Below are positions 46,551 to 58,213 of a stretch of DNA of 64,000 nucleotides, in pieces; the first letter of the stretch is position 1, and every line of letters starts with the position of its first letter. Source of the DNA: Flaveria trinervia (Eukaryota; Streptophyta; Magnoliopsida; Asterales; Asteraceae). The notes beneath the pieces were generated by a model. The model was not told where the DNA came from, did not search any database, and saw only the letters and a list, made by a program, of their open reading frames with translations. A program made the translations under genes and the position numbers. Location: positions 38,355,440 through 38,419,439 of the forward strand of contig CM046454.1 of assembly GCA_025506515.1 (NCBI GenBank), in the 5' to 3' direction.

Positions 46551-47520
46551 CTGTTCCAGGCACATGACAGGCAATAGGTCACTACTCCAGAACTTTGAAA
46601 GGATTGATGGAGGGCCAGATTCTTTTAGAGGAGATGAAGGTGGTTACATTTCTGGAAGGGGCAAGGTCACAAATGGTAAGCTCAGCAATAAAAATATAAA
46701 CTTTGTCAAGGAGTTTGGGTACAATCTTCTGAGTGTATCCTAATTTTGTGATTAGAGTCATAACATGCTCTTTGCTGAGCATGAGTGCATTGTTCTCAAG
46801 CCTGGGTTGGTCATTCTTCATGAGCATATTCTGCTTAGAGCCCCTAGGAAGGGAACATGTACAAGATGGAGTTGCAAGAAACATCTCCCTCTGGAGAACT
46901 TTCATGCTTTCTGTCTAAAGCCAACAATGATGAGTCTTTCCCATGGCATAAAAGAATATACCATGTAAACTTTAAAAACATGAATAACTGATTAAGAATG
47001 ATTTGGTAACTGGAATGCCAATGTGACTTTCAATGAACACGCACCCTGTGGGCTAGTTTTGGTCCTGATTGGTTGTTTGATCTTATTAAGTTACCAACTA
47101 TTTTAACAAATCTTGTTAGACATTTTTAGGATCTAAAGATATCTTAACAACAGGTGATCCTGATCCAAGATTTGAGCTAAGAAGACCTTCAAGCAACAAA
47201 TCTTCAGCTCCAGTTGTAACTACTTCTGCAAATGAAGTGTCTATCAGCACCATAATGACAAACTTAGTTGATATATCTGGGATGCCTTCAAATTCCAGCT
47301 CAGAGGCTCCATAACCAGATAAAGATACTTCAAATGTAAAGAAAATAATGGAAGTGGTGATAGTGATTAGGAACTTTTTGATGCTAATAACCACTCCATA
47401 GATGACAACATTAATGATGTCACAAACTCATTGGACCAACTCTCTCTTGATAAGTGTGCTTATGTGGTGGAAGAAACATCTATGCCAGATCTAAATTTAT
47501 CTAATTTGGATCTCTCTTAG
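46501..47520 (+). pseudogene. E6 protease; integrase core deleted
   Basis: The protease site WIIDSGCSRHMTGN is intact in an open frame 46501-46743. The GAG-pre-integrase region has stops at about 46741 and 46756. At 47017-47021 the text jumps from the zinc-region homologue of E7 56804 to E7 57566. All three integrase catalytic residues are gone. The linker to RT is readable in pieces to 47520. Confidence 0.75.
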
Positions 47521-48929
47521 CAACTTGATGTGTTCCCTCAGCTAAGGATCCAGAAGTCTCACCCCACCACAAACATCATTAGAGATGTTGACACAAGGGT
47601 AAGAACAAAACGACAAACCCATGAAGCAAATGTTTGTCTTCACTCTTGTTTCTTATCCCAGATAGAGCCAAAGAAAGTTGATGAGGCTCTGAAGGATGGA
47701 AGTTGGGTTGAAGCCATGCAACAGGAGTTGCTTCAATTCGAAAGACAAAAGTTTGGAACCTTTGTCCTCTTCCTCATGGGAAGACTACCATTGGAACCAA
47801 ATGGGTGTTCAGGAACAAGAAGGATGATAGAGGCATTATCATCAAGAACAAAGCTAGACTAGTTGTTCAAGGATACACACAAGAAGAAGGGATTGACTAC
47901 ACTGATGTCTTTGCTCCTGTAGCAAGACTGGAAGCTGTTAGGATATTCCTGGCATTTGCTACATCCAAGAACTTCAAGGTCTATCAACTTGATGTAAAGT
48001 GTGCTTTTCTTTATGGAGTGATTGATGAAGAGGCGTATGTCAAACAACCACATGGTTTTGCAGATCTTGATCATTCTGATTATGTCTGAAGCTTGACAAA
48101 GCTCTTTATGGGTTGTATTAGGCACCCAAGAAGTGGTATGAGACTCTTTCTCAGTATCTCTACAAGCATGGATACAACAGAGGTACTATTGATCGAACTC
48201 TCTTCATCAAAAGACAGGGAAATGACATACTGCTAGTTCAAGTATATGTGGATGACATCATCTTTGGTTCAACTAATCCAAGGCTCTGCAAAGACTTTGA
48301 GAAGCTGATGAAGGACAGATTTGAACTGAGTGCCATGGGGGAACTCAATTTCTTACTGGGAATTCAAGTGAAGCAAGTTGATGATGGCATCTTCATTATT
48401 CAATCAAAGTATGTTCAAGACATACTTAAGAGATTCAACATAACTGATTGTAAGATTGCTAAGACACCCATAGCAAGAAACCACTCCCATGGACATGATC
48501 TTGAGGGGATTGTATGGATGAACACTTATAAAGAACTATAATTGGGTCTTTTATGTATCTTACTGCTAGCAGGCCTACTATCATGTTTGCCACATGCATT
48601 TGTGCAAGATATCAAGCCAACCCTAATATGTATCATGTTATCACTGTCAAAAGGATTCTAAGATACCTCAAAGGTGCTTCAACACTTGGTTTGTGGTATC
48701 CTAAGAATTCATACTTCAATGTGTATGCTTATACATATAGTGATTAGGGTGGTTGCAACATGACTGCAAAGTCTACATCTGGGTGATGTCAGTTTCTTGG
48801 TGGAAGGGTTGACTCATGGCAATGCAAGAAACAATCCTGTGTCTCTCCATCAACTGTTGAAGCTGAATACATTGTTGTTGTAAGCTGCTGTGCTCAAGTG
48901 CTTAGGATCCAACATCAGATGCTTGACTA
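47521..48929 (+). pseudogene. E6 reverse transcriptase and partial RNase H
   Basis: RT is open in pieces: 47530-47862, 47805-48089 (GYTQEEGIDYTDVFAPVARL) and 48248-48541, with YVDDIIF kept near 48245. RNase H motifs are present with stops near 48745 and 48785. The frame ends abruptly at 48929, about 260 bp short of the E7 pol end. Confidence 0.8.
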
Positions 48930-49582
48930 ACAAGAACAAAATAACACAGGTGTTTGGTTTTTCAAAAATTTTGTATATTTCTCTCTAGTTCCTTACAAGT
49001 GTTACAAAGCAAACATTAAGATACAAGGGACCAGAGATACTTTATACTACATCCTACAGCCGGTCATACTTTAAAGGCCACCTTGATACATGATCTAGAC
49101 AACAATATAATCAATGTAGAGTCAAAAGGTAGATTGCCTTATAACTAGTGACTATGATATATTACAAAAAATAAAAGTACATAAAGTAGAAAGAAACAGA
49201 CTCAAGACCTCAATGTACAGTTTACCAAAAGTATGGACCTTTTCACCAACTTGTGAAAGTTGGTGAGTCAAACAGAGTTGCAGCATAAAGGTGGTCCAGC
49301 TTTATGGTAAAAGATACATCAGATTGAGCATGTACTCAAAATTTTGGGAAGAAATTTGTCTTCATAAACTGGCTTGGGAAGACTTTGTCTACAAAGCTTC
49401 GGAAGACTTCATGTTTGGCTTCGGAAGATATTAGTCTTGGCTTCGGAAGATTTCACACTTAGAATGTTTTCTAATATAGAATATAAAACTTCCGAAGCAT
49501 TCTACTCCAGCACTTTGTGCATGCATGCAGGACAAACTGCTTGGATTTTTTGGATTGCATCAGCCTTATATGAAACCTTACA
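48930..49582 (-). repeat. Inverted LTR fragment of the E6/E7 family
   Basis: The reverse complement starts TGTAAGGTTTCATATAAGG at 49582 and follows the E6/E7 LTRs, including four exact CTTCSGAAG motifs. About 130 bp of the LTR 3' end are missing at the 48930 junction. Confidence 0.8.
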
Positions 49583-51009
49583 CCAATATTCAAGATCAAG
49601 AGGAGCCATAAGATTATTTTGACTGAAGACCATATGCAAATCTTAGGAGGAGTATCGTTGGAGCCTTGAAGATTAACATTTAGTCTTTAGTTTTTGTTTT
49701 TGTCATAGTGTAAGTACTTATTTATAAATATATGTTCCTTAGTTTATTTTGATTAATACAAATAGGATTATATGTATTTTTGTGCACGTAGACATTCACA
49801 GAATACTTAAAACTCTCTCATATTGTATATTGTAATCCTTTGCATCTATCAATGAAACTTCTGTTATTTTTTGTTATATTTGCATAGTTTGATTACTTTG
49901 TTCATATAATTGTCAATTGCATTACATCATTAACATATATCGATCCATTTGAATTATCAATTTGTGAATATCATTACATGTGTTGCAACATTAATATTAA
50001 CGTGATTAAGTTATAAATAACAACTCAATTTTGGAGATCAAACATAGATAGATGATAATTATATGACGGTACCTATGTAATTTGGTCGGTATCAATATCA
50101 TTATTCTTGGTACCAACATGTTACACTAAATCCATATAGTGATACCAAAAAATGTACTATATATTAATACAATTATGTTATCAACAAATTTTATATTGAA
50201 ATGTCAAGAAAAAATATTAAACACATCCAGAAATTATTTTTTCTTAAAAAATGTACGAAATAAAAGTCATTGAGCAAAAATCAACTAGCAAAAAGTTAAC
50301 AAGTCTAAGACGTACATTATATAGCATAAAGATTAAATTAAGCAATTTAAAACTTAATTGGTTTAAACTAAAAATGTTAAAAGGTTCAAATTTGAAAAAT
50401 GAGGCGGACGGTTGTGTAGCCACATATTTTGATCATGTGTTATAGAATTTCTTAGGTTTAGGGATATTAAATATATATTATATAACTATCATTTCGGTAG
50501 TGAACTTATTTATAAACTAGTGTTATATCCCATGTGTTGTGTGCGGAAACATTTATTCGGAAATGCTACTTGGTTCGACACACACAAATGCCACTTTGTT
50601 TCAACATAGTTCAACATACAAGAAGAGTATTTGAATTAATTCAGGACTTGAGAGTATTCACATCTTGTTTCTCATTTTACCAATTAATTATTATTGCATA
50701 AATTTATATTTTATTTCTATAAACTTATCGTATTTGATTAGTCATTTCTATCTTTATGATTTTTGTTATTATCTATATACAGAGTTGCACCAAAATAAAC
50801 TACAAATCGCATATTGGAATAACCATATGTGACATAAAAAAATGAATAAGATGAATAGAAAGAGAGAACCATGTAATCATAAAAAAATATTATCGTCAAA
50901 ACAAATATTCACTCAATTCATTCTTTAAACCATTCATATGTCATTAATCAATAACATAAATTACAATTCAGTTCTTTTGTTTTGTTTAAACTTAGAAATT
51001 AGAAATGTA
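49583..51009 (+). other. AT-rich DNA, mostly unassigned
   Basis: No supported gene. 49583-49870 resembles the 3' end of a transcript or LTR (ending TGCATCTATCAATGAAAC). At 50517, CTAG borders a decayed hairpin-like TATATCCCATGTGTTGTGTG, similar to a Helitron 3' end on the minus strand. Confidence 0.4.
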
Positions 51010-52350
51010 CTAGTCTTCAGCCCCTGCGTCGTGGCGGGGCGTAAAACCATGCCAAATAGCAACAACGTCATATTATCGTCAGCGAGCACAAACACCAGAA
51101 AAATATCGTATTAAAAATTAGAAACTAAAAAACTAAAATCGAACCGAAAATAAAAGTAAAAACATAAACATTAAAAATAGCAATTAAGTCAATCTAGGAC
51201 CCGCACATTACGACACGATCGTTAAATGAGAAATATAGGCATAACAATATATTATGACATGTTAACTCTTAAAATTTAGATTAAAATATAAACAAAAATT
51301 TGTTAATGCATAGGAATCAAAGTAAAACTTATAGGGTTTAAGTTGTAAAACATGTATAAATTAGGTTTAAAATAGAAAATTTTAAAAATAAACAAAGGAT
51401 ATGTACAACTTTTATTGCTTTAAGTACAACAATTAATACAACTTTGAGTTGATAATTAGTAGATATTATGATTGGCTCGGCTCGATTTTAAATAAAATTT
51501 ATCACGGAATATAGATTAAAGTAACCACATCATATTAATTTAAAAAATATGGTAATAAATGATATTATGTTTGTTACGGGTAGTGTAAATTTTTTACGGT
51601 TTTATGTAGAAGAAAAGTTTCGATTTTACGTTATCTCTGAGAAAATTACGTTATCCCTAAAAAGAAATTAAGCTCAACACTTTATAAAAATTTTAATTTT
51701 ATAAATAAAAGTCTAATAATTTATCAAAAACAATACATTCTGTAGAAACATAAATAACCATTACCCATTATCAAATATTATAAAAACCCAAAATACTCAT
51801 TACACAATTCAATATAATAATAAGCCCAAAAATAAAAATTATATATATAGTTATTATTTGTATCCATTGTAAGTTGTATTATGTGTTTTATGGGATCTAC
51901 TCATATTATTTTAATATTTAACCTTTTTATTTCAATCCAATACTTTTATATTTTTTCTAATTAGCCTCACTATTTTTTTTGCTTTCAACTTTGGTTTTCT
52001 ATGCTTTTCAAATTTTATAAATTTTCCGTTATGCATTTCGCTTTAAATTTTACGATTTAACTCACTCAAACATGCATGTGTGGTTCAGCATTTTTTACTT
52101 ATTTTTCCCACTATAATGATCACATCATAACACGTTGGTTCTAGGTCAATTAACTTATGGTTTTATTTTGTGCTTGCGTAAGTGTATAGTTCAATATTTT
52201 TATGTTACTTTTCATTCGATTTATTTATTTTTTCATTTCATTAGTTTCTTCAGTGTTGGTAGTCACTGACGGTGGTGTGCCACTAATATTACTTGGCAGG
52301 ATTTTACAATTTCTATTGTAACACAGGTGAACTTAATACTAGTATATAAC
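51010..52350 (-). mobile_element. Candidate non-autonomous Helitron
   Basis: On the minus strand the right-hand hallmark is a hairpin (GCCCC...GGGGC) followed by TGAAGACTAG and then T, as in plant Helitron 3' ends (hairpin plus CTRR, inserted before T). CTAG is at 51010-51013. The 5' end is guessed near TATATACTAGTATTAAG at about 52330-52350. AT-rich, with no Rep/helicase ORF. Confidence 0.35.
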
Positions 52351-52678
52351 ATAACAAAACAATATTTTTTTAATGGTCAAGCACATTTTATTAATTGTTT
52401 TATGCAAAAAAAGAAAATGAAAAAAGAAAATGAAATAATCTATGATTTTGTTGTTTCTTGTTTAAATACCTTGACAATTTGTGTTGGAATGTTATTAGAA
52501 TGACTAAAGTATGACTCATATTCAAATTTCTATAAAAATTTATTAAAATTCAATTTTAGAAGTAAATGATAATAAAATAAAAATAGGTGAAGTAAAAAAT
52601 GTATGAATCTATTATGAGTGTTTTTATATGTTTATTCATTTATCACGAACATTTTATATTTAATTAATGATTCTAGTT

Positions 52679-53467
52679 TGTAAGAATTCCTTAAGTCTGA
52701 TGCAACCCAAAACATCCAAAGTGTCTCAGCAACATGCACTAAGTACTGAAGTGAAGAATGCTTCGGAAGTTTTACACAATGCATTAGAAAATATCTAAGT
52801 ATAAAATCTTCCGAAGCCAAGACCAATATCTTCCGAAGCCAAACATGAAGTCTTCCGAAGCTTCAGAGACAAAGTCTTCCGAAGCTTCATCCTTTGAAGA
52901 CAGATTTCTTCCGAAGACTTTTAGTACACATGCTTTATCTGATGTACTGTTCCATAAAGCACATTTTCCACTGCAACTCTGCAAGTCACCAACTAACATG
53001 GTTTGGTGAAAAAGTCCATGCTTTTGGTAACTGTACATTGAGGTCTTGAGTCTGTATACTTTCTACTTTATGTACTTTATCCTTTTTGTAATAGATAAGG
53101 ATGTGAGCTATGGCATGTCATAGTCACAAGTCAAAAGGCAATCTGCCTTTTGACTCTACAATTGATTTTGTTTGTGTTTAGTCAATTGTATCCAGCTAGC
53201 TTTCAAAGTATAGCCAGCTGTAGGATGTAGTATAAGTATCTCATGTTCTTGTATCTTTTATCTTATGCTTTGAAACACTTGTAATAGAACATAGAGAAAG
53301 CAATATACTGCATTCTTGAAAACCATACTCTCTTGTTCTGTCTCTTACTTGTGCTCTTTGTATCACTTTGGTTAATCCAGTTCACTATTTGATTAAAGTT
53401 TAGTTAATCTCCTCTTTTTTTGTGTCGTTGTGTTGTAATTGTGTTAAAGCCCTTAAACGGTCCTGCA
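52679..53467 (+). repeat. E7 5' LTR
   Basis: Starts TGTAAG and ends GGTCCTGCA. It carries six exact CTTCSGAAG motifs at 52761, 52808, 52830, 52852, 52876 and 52909. A TATA-like AGTATAAGTA lies near 53230. Confidence 0.85.
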
Positions 53468-53468
53468 A

Positions 53469-53482
53469 TTGGTATCAAAGCT
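53469..53482 (+). promoter_or_regulatory. E7 primer-binding site
   Basis: TTGGTATCAAAGC, a one-base variant of the Copia tRNA-Met primer site, right after the LTR. Confidence 0.7.
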
Positions 53483-53550
53483 TTCCAGGCTCTTGATATA
53501 AGATCTAACCATCTTAAGATCCCTCACAGACACAAAAACTAAACTCTTCA

Positions 53551-55025
53551 AATGGCTTCCATCTCAAAGACTGATATGGAGACTTGAACCATGAATAAAT
53601 CCCCACTGATCACTCTTGATGATTTGACACTTGGTGCATGAGGATGGAAGGCTTCATCAGGTCTCTTGACTCAGAATGTGGGAATCTGTTGTAAATGGAC
53701 CTTTCATACCCAGCACCCCTCTGCTACTGGTGCTAGTATGATCCCTAAAGATATGGCCAACTACTCAGATGAAGATAGGAAAGAGTAGAGATTGATAGGA
53801 ATGCCATGACTGCTCTTCAGACTGCTCTCCTAAACTCTGTATACAGAGGTTTTAAGAAGTGCAAAACAGCTAAACAGCTGTGTGATGCACTGAAGCTGAT
53901 GTATGAAGACTCCTCTGAAGCCAGGAGAACAAGAAGATCTTCTGAAGCAGCAGTTTGAAAATTTCACCTTCAAAGCAGGTGAAACCATGACCCAACAATA
54001 CTTGAGGTATGTTGAGATTATGGATACCCTAGTGGATGGAGGAGTACCTCTTGAGAACAGGGACATTGTAAGGAAGTTCATGTCCTCACTTCCTAGGCAA
54101 TGGACATACTATTGTGTGGTGATCAAGAGGACTGAGAACCTTAAAACTCTTACTCTGACAGAGTTGTATGGGATTCTCAGTGGATACCAGATGGAAATGA
54201 ACATGCAAGGTTCATTTGGAAACTCCAACAATCAAATGGGTTCAGCCCTTCATGTAGTTAAAAGGGATAGCATAGAACCTCAATATCATCTCATATGCTA
54301 CCCTGACAACTCACATAAGGGTCCTTTCATCACCTTCCCGGAGACACCAAGAGAGAACTTTACTCAAGGAAGTCCATTCCAAGAGACAAGTTCTTCTCAA
54401 GCCTTTGTGTCTACTGATGAAAGCTGTGGGAATTATCTCTTCACTCTTGAAGACCTGGACTGTATTCATCCAGATGACCTGGAATACATGGAGATAGTTC
54501 AGCAGATGGCTCTCCTCACTCACAGAGCCAAGAAGTTCTACAAGAGAACAGGAAGAAATTCCAAGCAATGCTATCAGTGGAAAGTTTGGGCTGGATAAAA
54601 GCAAAGTTAAGTGTTACAACTGCAACCTTATGGGTCACTTTGCTAGGGAGTGTAAGGCACCTAAAGAAAATGGGGGCCAAACACCACCCAGACCAAACTA
54701 CACTGACAAAGCTCCTCAGTCTGAGAAGACTAAGCAACATGCTGCTGTTGCTGTTGAAGAATGAGGTTTTGACTGGAGTTTTCAGGTGGAAGATGCTTCT
54801 CCAAACCAAGCGTTGATGGCTGATCATGATGAAGCCAAGGTATTGGAACATCTCTGTACTCCTGAATGCATTGCTAAAGTAAATAGATACAGGTCCTACA
54901 ACTTGGAGATGAGATCTGATCTTGAGTCCTTAAACATTTTAAAATCTGATTTTAGAAAGTCTGAAAATGATTATAAACTGAAAAATAGAGGACTTAGAGA
55001 AAACCATTTCAGCTCTAAAACATGA
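53551..55025 (+). pseudogene. E7 gag
   Basis: Begins MASISKTDMET at 53551 with a TGA soon after. Several shifts and stops lie between 53585 and 53900. The UBN2 region is open at 53903-54598 (KPGEQEDLLKQQFENF, FMSSLPRQWTYYCVVIKR). A shift near 54565 leads to the intact zinc knuckle CYNCNLMGHFAREC (about 54612-54653). A stop lies near 54763, then a coiled-coil start. It forms the particle and binds RNA in the intact family. Confidence 0.75.
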
Positions 55026-56274
55026 ACACACGGACTTTAGAACTCAAATTCAAGATCTCATAACCAAGCTAACTGAGTGTCAGGCTGAGCTTGTGATCAG
55101 CAAAGCCAGGGCAGAAAAGAGTGTTCTTGAAGAAGAGACCTTCAAGAACATGATATCCTCATCACTGCACAACAAAGTGTGCTATCAAAACAGACAGGGA
55201 CTGGGATCAAATGAGATAGCTCCTCCACACACAATCTTGTCTGTAAGATCTCCTAGATGTGGAACTTGTGAAGATGAGCTTCCTCTCATAGATCCTATAA
55301 GTGAGGATGATGAAGAAGTGATAGTGAAGAATTCCTCTGAGAAGAGTGAAGATGAGGATTCTTCCAAGGGCCACTATCCTTCTGAGGAGAAGAAATCAAC
55401 TGTGATGACCAAGTCTAAGAGAAAGAACTTGATCAGGAAGAGCAAAAGGAAAGCAAAGAAGGCTCAAGAAATCAAGGCTACTTTTGATGCTAAGCAGAAA
55501 CAAGTTTTTATCTCTGCAGGTTTCAAAGTAGTAAAGACTGAAGACATCAACCAAGACTCCTCAGCTAAGAGTACTGGTTCATGTTCAAATCATCACAGTG
55601 CAAAGAAGAAGACTGAGCTGTTGTGTACCACTGCTGTACAACCTGGACCATCAAACTCCAAGAACAGTTCACAGCCCAAAAGAACTGTCTCAGCATCTAC
55701 CAAGATAAAGGTGGAGAAGGAATGTGACCAAAGCCAGTCTTGCTCTCAAAAGGAGACTCCTTTAAAGAAGAAAATGTTATGTGTCATGTGTGAAAGTACT
55801 TCTCACATTGCCAAGGATTGCCCATACAATCCTAAAAGTACCATCCACATGACCAATTCAAAGACTTCAAAGAATCTCAAGAAGTCTCAAGCTTCGGAAG
55901 GAAAGTCTGTTTCCTTCGGAAGCTCCAAATCAAAGAAGAAGGTAAATGGAAAATTACCTTCGGAAGTAAAATTGGTCTCAGAAGAAAGGAGTTCTTCCGA
56001 AGCACTAAAGTCTGCTGTAGTGACTATAGAATCTTCCGAAGGTTCAGTCATCAAAATGTGTGAAGTTCCAAAAGCTTCTAAGGTTTTGAAGGTCAAGTCC
56101 AAGACTCCAAAGGTGGTGTGGAAGTCTAAGAAAGACCAAATGACTGAAATTTCTCCATCAACAACAGCTGAAGATCCCCATAGTACAACCATAGGATCTA
56201 TTACTGTTGCATTACATTCTATTACACTTAGTAAGCCCAAGACAAGTAAGACTTGGGTTTCCAAATGTAACTAA
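55026..56274 (+). CDS. E7 gag-PR linker with second zinc knuckle, open segment
   Basis: An open frame from 55093 (393 codons). Acidic S/E clusters (SEDDEEVIVKNSSEKSEDED) are followed by Lys-rich basic patches (KSKRKNLIRKSKRKAKKA), then the knuckle CVMCESTSHIAKDC (about 55782-55823). A S/K-rich tail has five CTTCSGAAG DNA motifs, mostly read as Ser-Glu. It is part of the Gag-Pol polyprotein, not a separate gene, and is cut from the protease by a frame change near 56270. Confidence 0.65.
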
Positions 56275-56285
56275 TCATTTTCTTT

Positions 56286-58213
56286 GTGCAGGAACAGCTC
56301 AAGACAAATAGGAATGTCTGGATAACTGATAGTGGCTGTTCCGGGCACATGACAGGCAATAGGTCTCTACTCCATAATTTTGAGAGAATTGATGGAGGAC
56401 CAGTTGCTTTTGGAGGACATGAAGGTGGATACATTTCTGGAAGGGGCAAGGTCACAAATGGTAAGCTCAGCATCGAGAAGGTAAACTTTGTTGAGGAGCA
56501 TGGGTACAATCTTCTGAGTGTATCCCAATTTTGTGATCAAAGTCATAACATGCTCTTTACTGAGCATGAGTGCATTGTTCTCAAGCCAGGAGTGGTCATT
56601 CCTCATGAGCATATCCTGCTCAGAGCCCCCAGGAAAGGGAACACGTACAAGATGAATTTGCAAGAAACATCTCCTTCTTGAGAAGTTTCATGCTTTCTAT
56701 CTAAAGCAAATAGTGATGAGTCTTTCCTATGGCATAAAAGAATGTGCCATGTAAACTTTAAGAACATAAATAAATTGATTAAACATGATCTGGTAACTGG
56801 AATGCCAAAGAAAGAGTTTACAAGTGATGATCTTTGTGTTGCATGCCTGAAAGGGAAGCAACACAAGGTATCTCACAAGCCTAAGGAAAAGAACTCCATC
56901 ACTACTCCCCTACACTTGTTACATATGGATCTCTTTGGCCCCACCAGTGTAATGAGTTTAGGAAGGACCTCTTACTGTTTGGTGATCACAGATGACTTTA
57001 CAAGATTCACTTGGGTCTTTTTCCTTAGAACTAAGGATGAAACCCCTGAGATTCTGAAGAATTTCATGTTAAAAGTTGAGAATCAATGTGATCATAAGGT
57101 CAAAACCATAAGATGTGATCAAGGAACTGAATTCAAGAACCAAATCCTTGATACATTTTGTGATGAAAAAGGTATTACAAGACAACATAGTGCTCCCAGG
57201 ACTCCTCAGCAAAACGGAGTTGCTGAGAGGAGAAACAGGACACTTATTGAAGCTGCAAGAACTATGTTGTCTGACTCTAAACTACCTATCACCTTCTGGG
57301 CAGAGGCAGTTAATACTGTTTGCTATGTGCAGAATAGAGTTTTAGTAGTTAAGCCACATGGTAAGACCCCTTTGAACTTTGGCATAAGAGGAAACCTTTC
57401 ATTGGTTTTCTCAGGTCAATTGGATGTCCCTGCACCATCTTGAATACCAAAGATCAAATCGCCAAGTTTGCTGAGAAATCAGAAGATGGACACTTCATTG
57501 GATACTCCTCTCAAGCTAAAGCTTATAGAGTATACAATCGCATAACTAGAATAGTTGAGGAGTCAGCCAATGTGACTTTCAATGAACACACACCATGTGT
57601 TGCTGGTTCTGGTCCGGATTGGCTGTTTGATCTTGATTTAGTTACCAACTGTTTTAACAAATCTTGTGAGCATGTTTCAGGATCTGCAGAAAATTTAAAT
57701 ACAGGTGATCCTGACCCAAGATTTGAGCTAGGAAGATCTTCAAGACATACATCTTCAGCTCCAGTTGAAACTACTTCAACAAATGAAGTTTCTATCAGCA
57801 CAACAATGACAAATTCAGCTGATACATCTGGTATGCCTTCAAATTCCAGCTTAGAGGCTTCTCAACCAGATAAAGACACCTCAATTGTAGAAGACAACAA
57901 GGGTGATGGTGATAGTGATCAGGAATTTCTTGATGCTAATAACCATACCATAGATGACAACATCAATGTTGTCACACACTCATTGGATCAAGTTAATCTT
58001 GATAAGTGTGATAATGTGGAAGGTAAATCTTTAAGCCCAGATCTAAATTTCTCAAATTTGGATCTCTCTCATCAACTTGCTGTGATCCCTCAGCTAAGGA
58101 TCCACAGGTCTCACCCCACCACAAACATCATTGGAGATGTTGACACAGGGGTAAGAACAAGAGGACAAACTCATGAAGCAAATATTTGTCTTCACTCTTG
58201 TTTCTTATCTTAG
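56286..58213 (+). pseudogene. E7 protease and integrase
   Basis: Protease WITDSGCSGHMTGN lies in 56286-56681. A stop at 56679-56681 follows ETSPS. Integrase is open at 56742-57443: zinc region HVNFKNINKL...CVACLKGKQ, D in LLHMDLFGPTS, D in IRCDQGTEF, E in QNGVAERRNRT. A frameshift near 57380-57440 leads to the C-terminal part open at 57440-58213 (FIGYSSQAKAYRVYNRITRI) and an acidic linker that ends at a TAG. All catalytic residues are present. Confidence 0.8.

Larger units (their letters stand above)
42884..48929 (+). mobile_element. E6: degenerate Sirevirus-type Copia element, 3' truncated
   Basis: 5' LTR, primer site, gag, protease and RT-RNase H closely related to E7. The integrase core is missing by a 762-bp deletion relative to E7. 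The element stops inside RNase H at about 48929, where an inverted LTR fragment of the same family begins. It is older than E7: more stops, and the LTR motif copies have decayed. Confidence 0.8.

Noticed and set aside
49374..49622. 82-codon ORF
   Set aside because: It is the reverse side of the inverted LTR; motif repeats create the open frame.
50251..50445. Small Lys-rich ORF in AT-rich DNA
   Set aside because: Expected by chance in AT-rich sequence; no recognisable motif.
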